In this document: in pieces, positions 27,746 to 35,648 of the stretch
Numbering within the stretch: position 1 is the first letter of the stretch
Layout of the letters: each line of letters starts with the position of its first letter
Assembly: GCA_964593585.1 (NCBI GenBank)
Contig: CAZQIZ010000014.1
Location: forward strand, 8,553 to 72,552
Reading direction: 5' to 3'
Origin: JACQFV01 sp964593585
GTDB taxonomy: Bacteria; Zixibacteria; MSB-5A5; WJJR01
DNA: 64,000 nucleotides
The notes under the pieces: generated by a model
What the model saw: only the letters and a program-made list of their open reading frames with translations
What the model was told of the DNA's origin: nothing
Database searches by the model: none
Program-made: the position numbers and the translations under genes

Positions 27746-29404
27746 ATGCGACTGAGCATTCAACGAAAGGCCATTGCCGCCATCTCGGTACTGATGGTGA
27801 CGCTGGCCTTTTCCCTGATGGCCGTTTCGCTCTACCACAGCGGCGACGCGATCCGCGATGAACTGCTGATGCGCGGACGGATCGCGACCAATGGATTGGC
27901 GCACAACGCCAGTTACGCCACCCTGATCAGCGACACCACGACGCTGGGCGATCTGCTCGACGGCATGATGGCCGAAAAGGAGGTCCTCTACGCGCGCGTG
28001 GTGGAGCCGAACGGTACGGTCATTGCCAGCCGCGAGCGGGTCGGTGAGGGCCTGCCGACGTACGCGCTGCAGGAGTTACGGAGCCAGTCGAGCGGCGCGA
28101 CCGCGCCCCTGGCCGAAACCGTGGACGACGGCGAAGGCATCGTCCACTTCCAGACGCCGGTCATGATCGCCGAAGAAGTGAGCGATCTGGACGCCGAGAT
28201 CGGCATCTACGACATGGCAGGCAGCGCCGGCGACGAGCCGAAGTCGACCTGGCGGATCATCGGCTACGCCCAGGCGGGCCTGACGACGCGGTTCATCGAA
28301 GAGACCATCGACGACATGCACAAGACGATGTTGTGGACCACGCTGCTGGCGGTGTTGTTCGCGACGTTGATCACGTCGATCATGGTGCGCGTCAGCATCC
28401 GGCCCATCAATGAACTGGTGGTGGCGACCGGGCGGGTTGCCGGCGGTGATTATGACGTCAAGGTGACCACGCCGGTGCGCAATGACGAGGTCGGCGACCT
28501 GGCCACCTCGTTCAATAAGATGACCGCCGACCTGAAGGCCTCGCGCAATGCGCTGGTGGAAAAGGAACTGCTCGAAGACCTGGTGGCGGAATTGAAGGAG
28601 ACGCAGCAGCAGCTGGTGCAGGCCGGCAAGATGGCGGCCGTTGGCCAGCTCGCCGCCGGGGTCGCCCATGAGATCAACAATCCGCTGGCCGGGATCATGG
28701 GGTACGCGCAACTGGCCGCCGAGCACATCCGCGCCCGCCAGACCACCGGCATTCCGCCCTCGGAAGTGCATCGGTTCCTCGGCTATATCGAGAACATGGA
28801 AAAACAAAGCCAGCGCTGCAAACAGATCGTGCAAAACCTCCTGCGCTTCGCCCGTGCCTCGACCCACGAGGAACCGGAACCGGTCGACGTCAACCACGTG
28901 GTGCGCGAGACACTCTCGTTCCTCTCGCACCAGATGGTGTCCAACGGCGTGCAACTGGACTCGCGTTTGGCCGATCCGATACCGGCGATCAAGGGACACG
29001 CCGGCAAGTTGCAGCAGATCCTCACGAACATCCTGATCAACGCCCTGCAGGCGATCCGCAGCGGGGAGGGACGGGTGGTCGTGGAGACGTCGGTGGCCGA
29101 CAACTGGGTCACCATCCGGATCACCGACACCGGCGAAGGCATCCCGGAGGAGAATCTGGACAAGATCTTCGAGCCCTTCTTCACCACCAAGGAGATCGGG
29201 CAGGGCACGGGCTTGGGACTGTCGGTGACCTACGGGCTGGTCAAGGACATGGGTGGCAACATCGCCGTCGAGTCTCAGGTCGGCAAGGGCACGACGTTTA
29301 CGGTCGCCTTTCCGGTGATGGAGATGATGGATGGTCCATCCCGCGCGGCGTCGGTCCAGGGACCTCAAGAATCAAAGGAGTCAGCCAACAATGCCAAGCC
29401 ATGA
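27746..29404 (+). CDS. Membrane sensor histidine kinase (HAMP-HisKA-HATPase)
   Basis: A 552-residue kinase. TM1 spans about residues 9-30, a periplasmic sensor domain about 31-192, TM2 about 195-215, HAMP about 216-268, and a coiled segment 268-295. HisKA has the phosphoacceptor AHEINNPL (His308). The HATPase domain has N-box NILINALQA, G1 DTGEGIPE, F-box FEPFFTT and G2 GTGLGLS. The domain set is complete and should be active. It sits between a periplasmic binding protein and a receiver gene whose start overlaps its stop, so the three probably form one signalling pathway. Confidence 0.92.
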   Translation: MRLSIQRKAIAAISVLMVTLAFSLMAVSLYHSGDAIRDELLMRGRIATNGLAHNASYATLISDTTTLGDLLDGMMAEKEVLYARVVEPNGTVIASRERVGEGLPTYALQELRSQSSGATAPLAETVDDGEGIVHFQTPVMIAEEVSDLDAEIGIYDMAGSAGDEPKSTWRIIGYAQAGLTTRFIEETIDDMHKTMLWTTLLAVLFATLITSIMVRVSIRPINELVVATGRVAGGDYDVKVTTPVRNDEVGDLATSFNKMTADLKASRNALVEKELLEDLVAELKETQQQLVQAGKMAAVGQLAAGVAHEINNPLAGIMGYAQLAAEHIRARQTTGIPPSEVHRFLGYIENMEKQSQRCKQIVQNLLRFARASTHEEPEPVDVNHVVRETLSFLSHQMVSNGVQLDSRLADPIPAIKGHAGKLQQILTNILINALQAIRSGEGRVVVETSVADNWVTIRITDTGEGIPEENLDKIFEPFFTTKEIGQGTGLGLSVTYGLVKDMGGNIAVESQVGKGTTFTVAFPVMEMMDGPSRAASVQGPQESKESANNAKP

Positions 29405-29795
29405 ATCCGCCCCCGCACGTTACGCGATCCTGATCGTCGATGACGAACCGACGCTGCGCGAGATTCTCGCGCAGATACTGGACGGCTATCAGACCACGAC
29501 GGTCGCCGACGGCCGCGAGGCGGTTCGTCTGCTCCAGAACGCCCGCTTCGAGATGGTCATCACCGACCTCATGATGCCGAATGTCGACGGATTTTCGGTG
29601 CTCACCACGGCCAAACTGGCCAACCCGCGAACGGATGTGCTGGTGCTGACCGGGTACCCGTCGCTGGAAAACGAGCGCCGGTGCCGGGCGCTGGGATGCA
29701 CCGCCGTGCTTGCCAAGCCGTTCGCCGTGACCACCATCCGCGCGAAGGTGGAGGAGTGCCGGATGAGCCACGGCGTGGAAAACACCTTCGACTGA
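29391..29795 (+). CDS. Single-domain response regulator
   Basis: A 134-residue receiver domain with no output domain. The acidic pair in IVDDEP, phosphoacceptor Asp59 in VITDLMMP, Thr87 in VLTGYP and Lys109 in LAKPF are all present. CheY-like stand-alone receivers act by protein contact or in phosphorelays. ATG 29391 (AAAGGAG upstream) overlaps the kinase stop by 14 bases. A terminator follows. Confidence 0.92.
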   Translation: MPSHESAPARYAILIVDDEPTLREILAQILDGYQTTTVADGREAVRLLQNARFEMVITDLMMPNVDGFSVLTTAKLANPRTDVLVLTGYPSLENERRCRALGCTAVLAKPFAVTTIRAKVEECRMSHGVENTFD

Positions 29796-29822
29796 GAAGT
29801 GCCGCTCACAGAGGATAGAGCG

Positions 29823-29855
29823 ACACCCCGCTCGGGTTGCTCCCGGGCGGGGTGT
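29823..29855 (+). terminator. Hairpin between convergent response regulator and malic enzyme genes
   Basis: ACACCCCGCTCGGG (29823-29836) pairs with CCCGGGCGGGGTGT (29842-29855) over 14 bp with one G-U pair and a 5-base loop. A clear U-tract is missing on either side, but the position between convergent genes favours a bidirectional terminator. Confidence 0.65.
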
Positions 29856-29874
29856 CTGTCATTGCGGCGGCGGG

Positions 29875-32187
29875 TCAGGCGCGCGAGGCGCTCGGCTTCA
29901 CCTTGTCGGCGTCGGAGGGACGGAACAACTCGGTCTGCATCCGACCCTGCGCCGAGACCACCGTGACGGCGGCCAGGTGCATGATGTCGCGCACCGTGTA
30001 GGAACCAACCTGCAGCACCTGAATCGGCTTTTCCATGCCCACCAGCAACGGGCCGATGATCTCGGCGCCGCCCAACCGCTGGATCAACTTGTAGGCGATG
30101 TTACCCGATTGCATGTCGGGGAAGATGAGCAGGTTCGCCTTGTCCTTGAGTTTCGAGAACGGGTAGGTCTCCGCCAGAATCTGCGGGGTCACGGCCGTGT
30201 CCGCCTGCATCTCGCCGTCGACGATCAGAAGCGGGTCGCGTTCCTTGACGATCTGCACGGCCTCGCGGACCTTGCGGGTGAACGGATGGTCGACCGATCC
30301 AAAGTTCGAGAATGACAGCAGCGCGGCCTTCGGCTCGATGCCGAAGCGCCGGACTTCGCGGGCGCAGCCGAGGGTGATCTCGGCCAGCTGCTCGGCAGTC
30401 GGGTCGATGCGCACCGTGGTGTCGGCAAAGAACATGATGTCGTTGGGCCAGATGACCATGGTCATGCCGCAGATTTCGCTGGAGCCATGATGGCGCGGGA
30501 AGATCTGCAGGCAGGGGCGCAGCACCTCGGGATAGTGGACGGTGGCGCCGGCGACCAGGCCGTCGGCCTTGCCGGTGCGCACCATCATCAGCCCAAAGTA
30601 GTGCGGATCGAGCATCAGCCGCTGGGCGTCACGGCTGGTCACGCCCTTGCGCGCGCGCAGCAGATGGAATTGTTCGACGAATTCCTCGCGCCATGGCGCG
30701 ACGGACGGGTCGACAATCTCGACGCCACTCAGGTCGACGTTTACTTCCGAAGCCACGGCCTTGATCTTGGCCGGGTCGCCGATCAGGATCGGGTCGCAGA
30801 TGCGCTCTTCGCGGATGCGGCGGGTGGCATGCAGGATCTTCGGCGCCGTGCCCTCGGGGAAGACGATCCGTTTGCGCTCGGAGCGGGCGCGGTTAATGAC
30901 ATCGCGCATGATGGCGCGCGAGCGTCCCAGGCGCGCTTCGAGTTCGTAGGTGTACTGGTCGGGGTCGATGGTGATGCCGGCGACGCCCGACTTCATGGCC
31001 GCCTCGGCCACGGCGCGGGCTTCCCAGAGCAACACGCGGTAGTCGAAGGGTTTGGGGATGATGTACTCGCGCCCGAAGGACATTTCGGTCGCGCCGTAGG
31101 CCGCCAGGACCGACTCGGGCACCGGCTGCTTGGCCAAATCGGCCAGCGCATGCGTGGCCGCCACCTTCATCTCGTCATTGATCGCGCTGGCGCGCACATC
31201 AAGCGCCCCGCGGAAGATGAACGGGAACCCGAGAACATTGTTGACCTGGTTGGGATAGTCGGAACGCCCCGTGGCCATGATGACGTCGGAGCGTGCCGCC
31301 TTGGCGTCGGGGTAGGTGATCTCCGGATCGGGGTTGGCCATCGCGAAGACGATTGGGTTTTTCGCCATGGAGCGGATCATGTCCTGGGTGACGGTGTCGG
31401 CGACCGAGCAGCCGCAGAAGACATCGGCGCCCTCCATCGCCTCGGCCAGCGTCCGCGCCGTGGTGTTGGCGGCGAAGCGCTCCTTGTAGGGGTTCATCCC
31501 CTTGGTGCGTCCCTTGTAGACCACGCCGCCTGAATCGCAGAGGATGAGGTTTTCCATGCGGACGCCGAGCCGGACGTAGTGGGCCGCGCAGGCGATGCCA
31601 GCGGCGCCAGCGCCGTTGAAGACGACCTTGATCCGGCTGAGGTCTTTTTCGGCGATCTCGCAGGCGTTGAGCAACGCGGCGCCGGAGATGATGGCGGTCC
31701 CGTGCTGGTCATCGTGGAAGACCGGAATCTTCATGGTGGCCTTGAGTTGTTCTTCGATATAGAAGCACTCGGGGGCCTTGATGTCTTCGAGGTTGATGCC
31801 GCCGAAGGTCGGTTCGAGAGCGCGGACGATCTCCACGATCTTGACGGGGTCGAGTTCGTCGATTTCGATGTCAAAGACGTCGATGTCGGCGAACCGTTTG
31901 AACAGCACGCCCTTGCCTTCCATCACCGGTTTGCCGGCCAAGGCGCCGATGTGCCCCAATCCCAGCACCGCAGTGCCGTTGGAGATCACCGCGACCAGGT
32001 TGCCGCGGGCGGTGTAGAGGTTGGCGGCCGCGGGGTCCTTTTCGATCTCACGGCAGGGTTCGGCGACGCCGGGTGTATAGGCCAATGACAAGTCGACCTG
32101 CGTGGTGCATGGCTTGGTGGGCGTGACCTGGATTTTGCCCGCCCGTCCGCGGCGGTGGTATTCCAGGGCATCTTCACGGCGGATCAT
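29875..32187 (-). CDS. maeB: NADP-dependent malic enzyme with phosphotransacetylase-like domain
   Basis: A 770-residue protein of MaeB type. The N-terminal malic enzyme region (residues 1-430) shows SLAYTPGVAEPC, NGTAVLGLGHIGALAGKPV and the NAD(P)-binding VVFNGAGAAGIA. The C-terminal phosphate acetyltransferase-like domain (about 435-770) shows RKRIVFPEGTAPK and VDGEMQAD. It decarboxylates malate to pyruvate; the PTA-like part is regulatory in characterised members. ATG 32187 has AAGGA upstream; the longer frame upstream is non-coding in character. Divergent from citrate synthase. Confidence 0.94.
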   Translation of the reverse strand: MIRREDALEYHRRGRAGKIQVTPTKPCTTQVDLSLAYTPGVAEPCREIEKDPAAANLYTARGNLVAVISNGTAVLGLGHIGALAGKPVMEGKGVLFKRFADIDVFDIEIDELDPVKIVEIVRALEPTFGGINLEDIKAPECFYIEEQLKATMKIPVFHDDQHGTAIISGAALLNACEIAEKDLSRIKVVFNGAGAAGIACAAHYVRLGVRMENLILCDSGGVVYKGRTKGMNPYKERFAANTTARTLAEAMEGADVFCGCSVADTVTQDMIRSMAKNPIVFAMANPDPEITYPDAKAARSDVIMATGRSDYPNQVNNVLGFPFIFRGALDVRASAINDEMKVAATHALADLAKQPVPESVLAAYGATEMSFGREYIIPKPFDYRVLLWEARAVAEAAMKSGVAGITIDPDQYTYELEARLGRSRAIMRDVINRARSERKRIVFPEGTAPKILHATRRIREERICDPILIGDPAKIKAVASEVNVDLSGVEIVDPSVAPWREEFVEQFHLLRARKGVTSRDAQRLMLDPHYFGLMMVRTGKADGLVAGATVHYPEVLRPCLQIFPRHHGSSEICGMTMVIWPNDIMFFADTTVRIDPTAEQLAEITLGCAREVRRFGIEPKAALLSFSNFGSVDHPFTRKVREAVQIVKERDPLLIVDGEMQADTAVTPQILAETYPFSKLKDKANLLIFPDMQSGNIAYKLIQRLGGAEIIGPLLVGMEKPIQVLQVGSYTVRDIMHLAAVTVVSAQGRMQTELFRPSDADKVKPSASRA

Positions 32188-32420
32188 GGGAAACCGTTCC
32201 TTTCTGGAGGCGCCGGAGGGCCGGGCGGCCAGCCCGGCGCTCCAACCTCGATGTCGGAATGTAACGCTCCGACGCGCCCGTACCAATGCGGGCGGGGAGA
32301 TTCTGTCAATATCGGTCACGCGCGGCGCATTCCAATCTGAAGTTGTCTGTCTTCCGCGTCTCGGCACCCGTGGTACGCACGGTGGGCGGCGGCATGCGAC
32401 AGATTTCACAAAAAGACCCC

Positions 32421-32448
32421 TGTCGGTGTCAGGTTTTTGACAGTGACA
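32421..32448. promoter_or_regulatory. Candidate operator palindrome in the maeB/citrate synthase divergent region
   Basis: TGTCGGTGTCA (32421-32431) and TGACAGTGACA (32438-32448) pair at 10 of 11 positions counting one G-T. Within the right arm, TTTTTG...CAAAAA adds a second dyad. The position about 80 bases upstream of the citrate synthase -10 suits a regulator site. The regulator is unknown. Confidence 0.4.
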
Positions 32449-32515
32449 AAAACTGCCGGAGAGGCGGATTTCCCCAACCTCGTGACAGCCGCCGCAACCG
32501 CCGATGATTACCATG

Positions 32516-32524
32516 TGTTATAAT
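32516..32524 (+). promoter_or_regulatory. Extended -10 promoter of citrate synthase
   Basis: TGT-TATAAT, a consensus -10 with the TGn extension and no good -35 at 17 bases. Predicted start near 32531 gives a leader of about 34 bases with AAGGAG before the ATG at 32565. Confidence 0.55.
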
Positions 32525-32564
32525 CGACAGGGCCGGTAATAGGCACCAGCCAAGGAGACGCAAG

Positions 32565-33857
32565 ATGATCACACTTCAAGAACGCATGGCGCAGTTGTTG
32601 CCCGTCTGGCAGGCGGACGTCAAGAACTTCCTCAAGGAGCACGGCGAGGATGTCATCAGCAAGGTTACGCTGTCGCAGGCGTACGGCGGGATGCGCGGTG
32701 TGCGCGCGCTCGTGTGCGACACGTCGCTCGTCGAGCCGGACACCGGGCTGGTGATTCGCGGCATCCCGGTCAAGAAACTGGTCGATCGGCTGCCGGAGGA
32801 AATCCTCTGGCTGCTTCTGACCGGCGAATTCCCGGACGAGCATCAACTGCAATGGCTGCAGACCGATCTGAAGAAGCGGTCGCGCGTGCCGGAGTATGTC
32901 TGGACCGTGCTCGAAGCGATGCCCCGCGACTCGCACCCGATGTGCATGTTCGACACCGCGATCCTGTGTATGGGACGGGAGTCGGTCTTCCATCGTCACT
33001 ACGACGAGGGGCTGACGAAGGAACATTACTGGGAGGAGACGCTGGATGACGCGCTGACGATCATCGCCCGTCTGCCCGCCATCGCCGCCGGCGTCTACCG
33101 GCTGCGTTTCGGCAAGGGCCCGCGCATTCTCTCCAACCCGAAACTCGACTGGGCGGCCGACTATGCCTACATGCTGGGCATCGACGATCCGGACGGCAGC
33201 TTCGCCAAGTTGATGCGGCTCTATATGGTGCTGCATTCCGATCACGAGTCGGGCAACGTGTCGGCCAACGCCGCGGCAACGGTCAATTCGGCGCTCGCCG
33301 ATCTGTACTATGCCCTTTCGGCCGGACTCAACGGGCTGGCGGGTCCGCTGCACGGCCTGGCCAATCAGGAGTGCCTCACCTGGGTCATCGAGACCCGCGA
33401 GCGCTTCGGCGGCGTGCCGACCCACGAGCAGTTGGAGAAGTACGCGTGGGAGACGCTGGAATCGGGTCACGTGGTTCCGGGGTATGGGCATGCGGTGCTT
33501 CGCATCACCGATCCGCGCTTCGATGCCTTCCTCGACTTCGGTAAGAAGTACTGCGCCGACGACGAGGTCTTCCAGATCGTGGCGAAGGTCTTTGAGGTGG
33601 TGCCGAATGTGCTCAAGCAGGTGAAGAAGATCAAGGATCCGTGGCCCAATGTCGACGCGGCCTCGGGCGCGCTCTTGTGGAAGTATGGCCTGACCGAGAT
33701 GTCGTATTACACCGTGCTGTTCTCGGTGTCGCGCGCGCTGGGTATCTGCTCGCAGGCAGTGATCGCCCGCGGCATGGGCTATCCGATCGTGCGTCCGAAG
33801 TCCTCGACCACCGAGTGGTTGAAAAAGCAAGTGACGGGGACTCCGGTTCCGGCGTAA
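32565..33857 (+). CDS. gltA: Citrate synthase, eukaryotic-type
   Basis: A 430-residue enzyme condensing acetyl-CoA and oxaloacetate at the head of the TCA cycle. Active-site motifs: HSDHESGNVS, GLAGPLHGLANQE, GYGHAVLR (catalytic His) and the Asp region VDAASGALL. The sequence style (SLVEPDTGLVIRGIPV, LLLTGEFPD) is the mitochondrial/eukaryotic-type subfamily, found also in Geobacter and some FCB bacteria, and not the E. coli hexameric type. A strong terminator follows. Confidence 0.95.
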   Translation: MITLQERMAQLLPVWQADVKNFLKEHGEDVISKVTLSQAYGGMRGVRALVCDTSLVEPDTGLVIRGIPVKKLVDRLPEEILWLLLTGEFPDEHQLQWLQTDLKKRSRVPEYVWTVLEAMPRDSHPMCMFDTAILCMGRESVFHRHYDEGLTKEHYWEETLDDALTIIARLPAIAAGVYRLRFGKGPRILSNPKLDWAADYAYMLGIDDPDGSFAKLMRLYMVLHSDHESGNVSANAAATVNSALADLYYALSAGLNGLAGPLHGLANQECLTWVIETRERFGGVPTHEQLEKYAWETLESGHVVPGYGHAVLRITDPRFDAFLDFGKKYCADDEVFQIVAKVFEVVPNVLKQVKKIKDPWPNVDAASGALLWKYGLTEMSYYTVLFSVSRALGICSQAVIARGMGYPIVRPKSSTTEWLKKQVTGTPVPA

Positions 33858-33916
33858 GTGGTCGTCAGCGCGGTCCCGTCCCTCGGGCCGCAGGAGCCGG
33901 GAGCCTTTCGCCCTTC

Positions 33917-33953
33917 AGCCGCACCGTCCCGCGAGACGGTGCGGCTGTTTCTT
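33917..33953 (+). terminator. Rho-independent terminator after citrate synthase
   Basis: AGCCGCACCGTC (33917-33928) and GACGGTGCGGCT (33935-33946) form a perfect 12-bp stem with loop CCGCGA, followed by GTTTCTTT. Confidence 0.9.
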
Positions 33954-34066
33954 TGCGACTTGCGGAACAAAGAATTGTTACGAATGGCAGAGCAACGGAT
34001 TGACTTCGGACCTCGGTTGGCGATACCGTATTTGCTCACCGCGTGACGAAAGGTGGATCGAACTGT

Positions 34067-35011
34067 ATGTCTGACAAGCACTTCAATGTCATCATCATCG
34101 GGGCGGGACCGGCGGGATACACCGCCGCCATCTATGCGGCCCGTGCCGACCTCAAACCCATGCTCCTGGAAGGCTCGCAGCCGGGGGGACAGCTGACCAT
34201 CACCACCGAAGTGGAGAACTACCCGGGATTCCCGCACGGCATCATGGGGCCGGAACTGATGGCGCATTTCCGTGAGCAGGCGGCGCGGTTCGGCACGGAG
34301 ATTCGCACCGAAACGGTCGCCGCGGTCGATTTCTCGACGCGCCCGTTCAAGATCTTCTCCACCGAGGACATTTACACCGGGGACGCGGTGATTGTGGCTT
34401 CGGGAGCGCGGGCGCTACTTTTGGATCTGCCCGGCGAGAAACGGTTGATGGGGTATGGCGTCTCAGCCTGCGCCACCTGCGACGGGTTCTTCTTCCGCGG
34501 CAAGCGGATCGCGGTGGTCGGCGGGGGGGACTCAGCGATGGAGGAGGCCAACTTTCTGACCAAGTTTGCTGAAAAGGTCACGGTCATCCACCGCCGCGAC
34601 ACATTGCGTGCCTCCAAGATCATGCAGCACCGTGCGATGGAGAATCCCAAGATTGAGTTCATGTGGAACACGACGGTCGTCGATGTCCTCGGCGAGCCGT
34701 CAACCGGCATCCGCGCCCTGCGTCTGAAGAACACTGTCGACGGCAGCGAGCGCGAGTGGCCGATACAGGGCCTGTTCCTCGCCATCGGGCACAAGCCGAA
34801 CACCGAGTTCTTGCAGGGGCAGGTCCGGACCGACGAGACCGGATACATCATCACCACACCGGGCACGACAAAGACGTCGGTGGAGGGTGTGTTTGCGGCC
34901 GGCGATGTTCAGGACCACGTTTATCGCCAGGCGATCACCGCCGCCGGCACCGGCTGCATGGCGGCGATCGAAGCCGAACGCTGGCTGGAGGCGCAACACG
35001 CGGGGCAGTGA
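34067..35011 (+). CDS. trxB: Thioredoxin reductase
   Basis: A 314-residue flavoprotein. The FAD-binding motif IIGAGPAGYTAA is at the N-terminus, redox motif CATC near residue 134, NADPH-binding VVGGGDSAMEEA near residue 153, and the second FAD motif GVFAAGDVQD near residue 278. It reduces thioredoxin or thioredoxin-fold partners with NADPH. ATG 34067 with AGGTGG upstream is preferred; an in-frame GTG at 34043 adds 8 unconserved residues. The next gene is a thioredoxin-fold selenoprotein candidate, a plausible electron acceptor. Confidence 0.95.
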   Translation: MSDKHFNVIIIGAGPAGYTAAIYAARADLKPMLLEGSQPGGQLTITTEVENYPGFPHGIMGPELMAHFREQAARFGTEIRTETVAAVDFSTRPFKIFSTEDIYTGDAVIVASGARALLLDLPGEKRLMGYGVSACATCDGFFFRGKRIAVVGGGDSAMEEANFLTKFAEKVTVIHRRDTLRASKIMQHRAMENPKIEFMWNTTVVDVLGEPSTGIRALRLKNTVDGSEREWPIQGLFLAIGHKPNTEFLQGQVRTDETGYIITTPGTTKTSVEGVFAAGDVQDHVYRQAITAAGTGCMAAIEAERWLEAQHAGQ

Positions 35012-35049
35012 GGCACGGAGGCTGGGGGCGTGGCGACGAAGGGGAAAAA

Positions 35050-35179
35050 GATTGCTTCGTCGTCGCCCGCCTACGGCGGACTCCTCCTCGCAATGACGGT
35101 GTGGCACGACCTGCGGTTTCAAATCGTCATTGCGAGGCGGCCCGATTCGCCGCAGGCGGATCGGGCCAACGAAGCAATC
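35050..35179. repeat. Large imperfect inverted repeat between trxB and the selenoprotein gene
   Basis: Outer arms GATTGCTTCGT (35050-35060) and ACGAAGCAATC (35169-35179) are exact complements. Inner arms CTCGCAATGACG (35087-35098) and CGTCATTGCGAG (35127-35138) are also exact complements. In between are CGCCTACGGCGGA-type and CGCCGCAGGCGGAT-type segments. The wording is that of non-coding palindromic elements scattered through genomes of several candidate phyla. Partial similarity to 51990-52027. Confidence 0.75.
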
Positions 35180-35248
35180 CGTTTTCGATCGCGATGTACA
35201 TCCGGCGAACGGGCCGACGGCACGCCCGCGCCGTGGAGGGGACAGACG

Positions 35249-35599
35249 ATGGCGAAGACGACGCTGAAGCTCTACGGCAAGTTCACCTGAACATCCTGCG
35301 TCAAGGCAAGAAGTTTCTTGCGTGAGCACAAAGCGACCGTCCACGAACGCGACTTCTTCAAGGAGCCGTTGAGCGAACAGGAACTCTCGGACCTCATCGG
35401 CGACCGCCCGGTCGCCGAGTTTATCAGCACCCGCGCCAAATCCTACAAAACCACCGGTTGGGATGCCAAACCGCCGACGAAGAAGCAGGCGATCGCGGCG
35501 ATGTTGCAGGACCCGACGCTGCTACGGCGGCCGATCCTGACGGCGGGGAAGAAATTGTTCATCGGGTGGTCGGCAGCCGAATACGAATCGGTTGTCTGA
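35249..35599 (+). CDS. Spx/ArsC-family thioredoxin-fold selenoprotein (in-frame UGA, motif UTSC)
   Basis: A 116-residue protein if UGA at 35288-35290 is read as selenocysteine (Sec14). ATG 35249 has GGAGGGG 9 bases upstream. The first 13 codons (MAKTTLKLYGKFT) form the first beta-strand of the Spx/ArsC fold, and the same frame continues after the UGA with TSCVKARSFLREH, ERDFFKEPLS, FISTRAKSY and LLRRPIL, all family hallmarks. The UGA falls exactly where Spx/ArsC proteins have the first Cys of CxxC. A hairpin directly downstream resembles a bacterial SECIS. Likely a redox protein (ArsC-like reductase or Spx-like); the exact substrate is unknown. A conventional gene finder would report only a truncated piece from 35318. 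Sequencing error (TGC to TGA) is the main alternative. Confidence 0.85.
35288..35328 (+). promoter_or_regulatory. UGA codon and SECIS-like stem-loop
   Basis: After the UGA (35288-35290) an RNA hairpin can form: TGC (35297-35299) with GCA (35326-35328), TCA (35301-35303) with TGA (35323-35325), and GCAAGA (35306-35311) with TCTTGC (35316-35321). The apical loop is AGTT. There is one bulged G and a small internal loop. The loop starts 21 bases after the UGA and has a G in its first two bases, as in bacterial SECIS elements. Confidence 0.7.
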
Positions 35600-35648
35600 G
35601 CGCAAAATCGCAGTGGTCCGGCCGGCGCCGTGACCGCTACTTGCCCGC

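Larger units (their letters stand above)
32188..32564. other. Divergent control region between maeB and citrate synthase
   Basis: 377 bases without a gene. It contains a near-palindrome at 32421-32448, flanked by A- and T-rich stretches, and an extended -10 promoter for citrate synthase at 32516-32524. No maeB promoter could be chosen by eye. Confidence 0.5.

Noticed and set aside
35288..35290. General reassignment of UGA to a sense codon, or a nonsense mutation (pseudogene)
   Set aside because: UGA ends many intact genes here (ccoP, ccoG, rsmA and others), excluding reassignment. The downstream part is fully conserved and a SECIS-like hairpin is present, against decay.
34663..35325. Plus-strand frame of 220 codons overlapping trxB and the palindromic repeat
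   Set aside because: It runs in another frame through trxB and then through non-coding repeat; composition is Arg/Gly-rich shadow.
35318..35599. A conventional 93-codon gene starting at TTG 35318
   Set aside because: It lacks the first strand and the redox motif of the Spx/ArsC fold, and has no ribosome binding site. The frame continues upstream through the UGA to ATG 35249, which has one.
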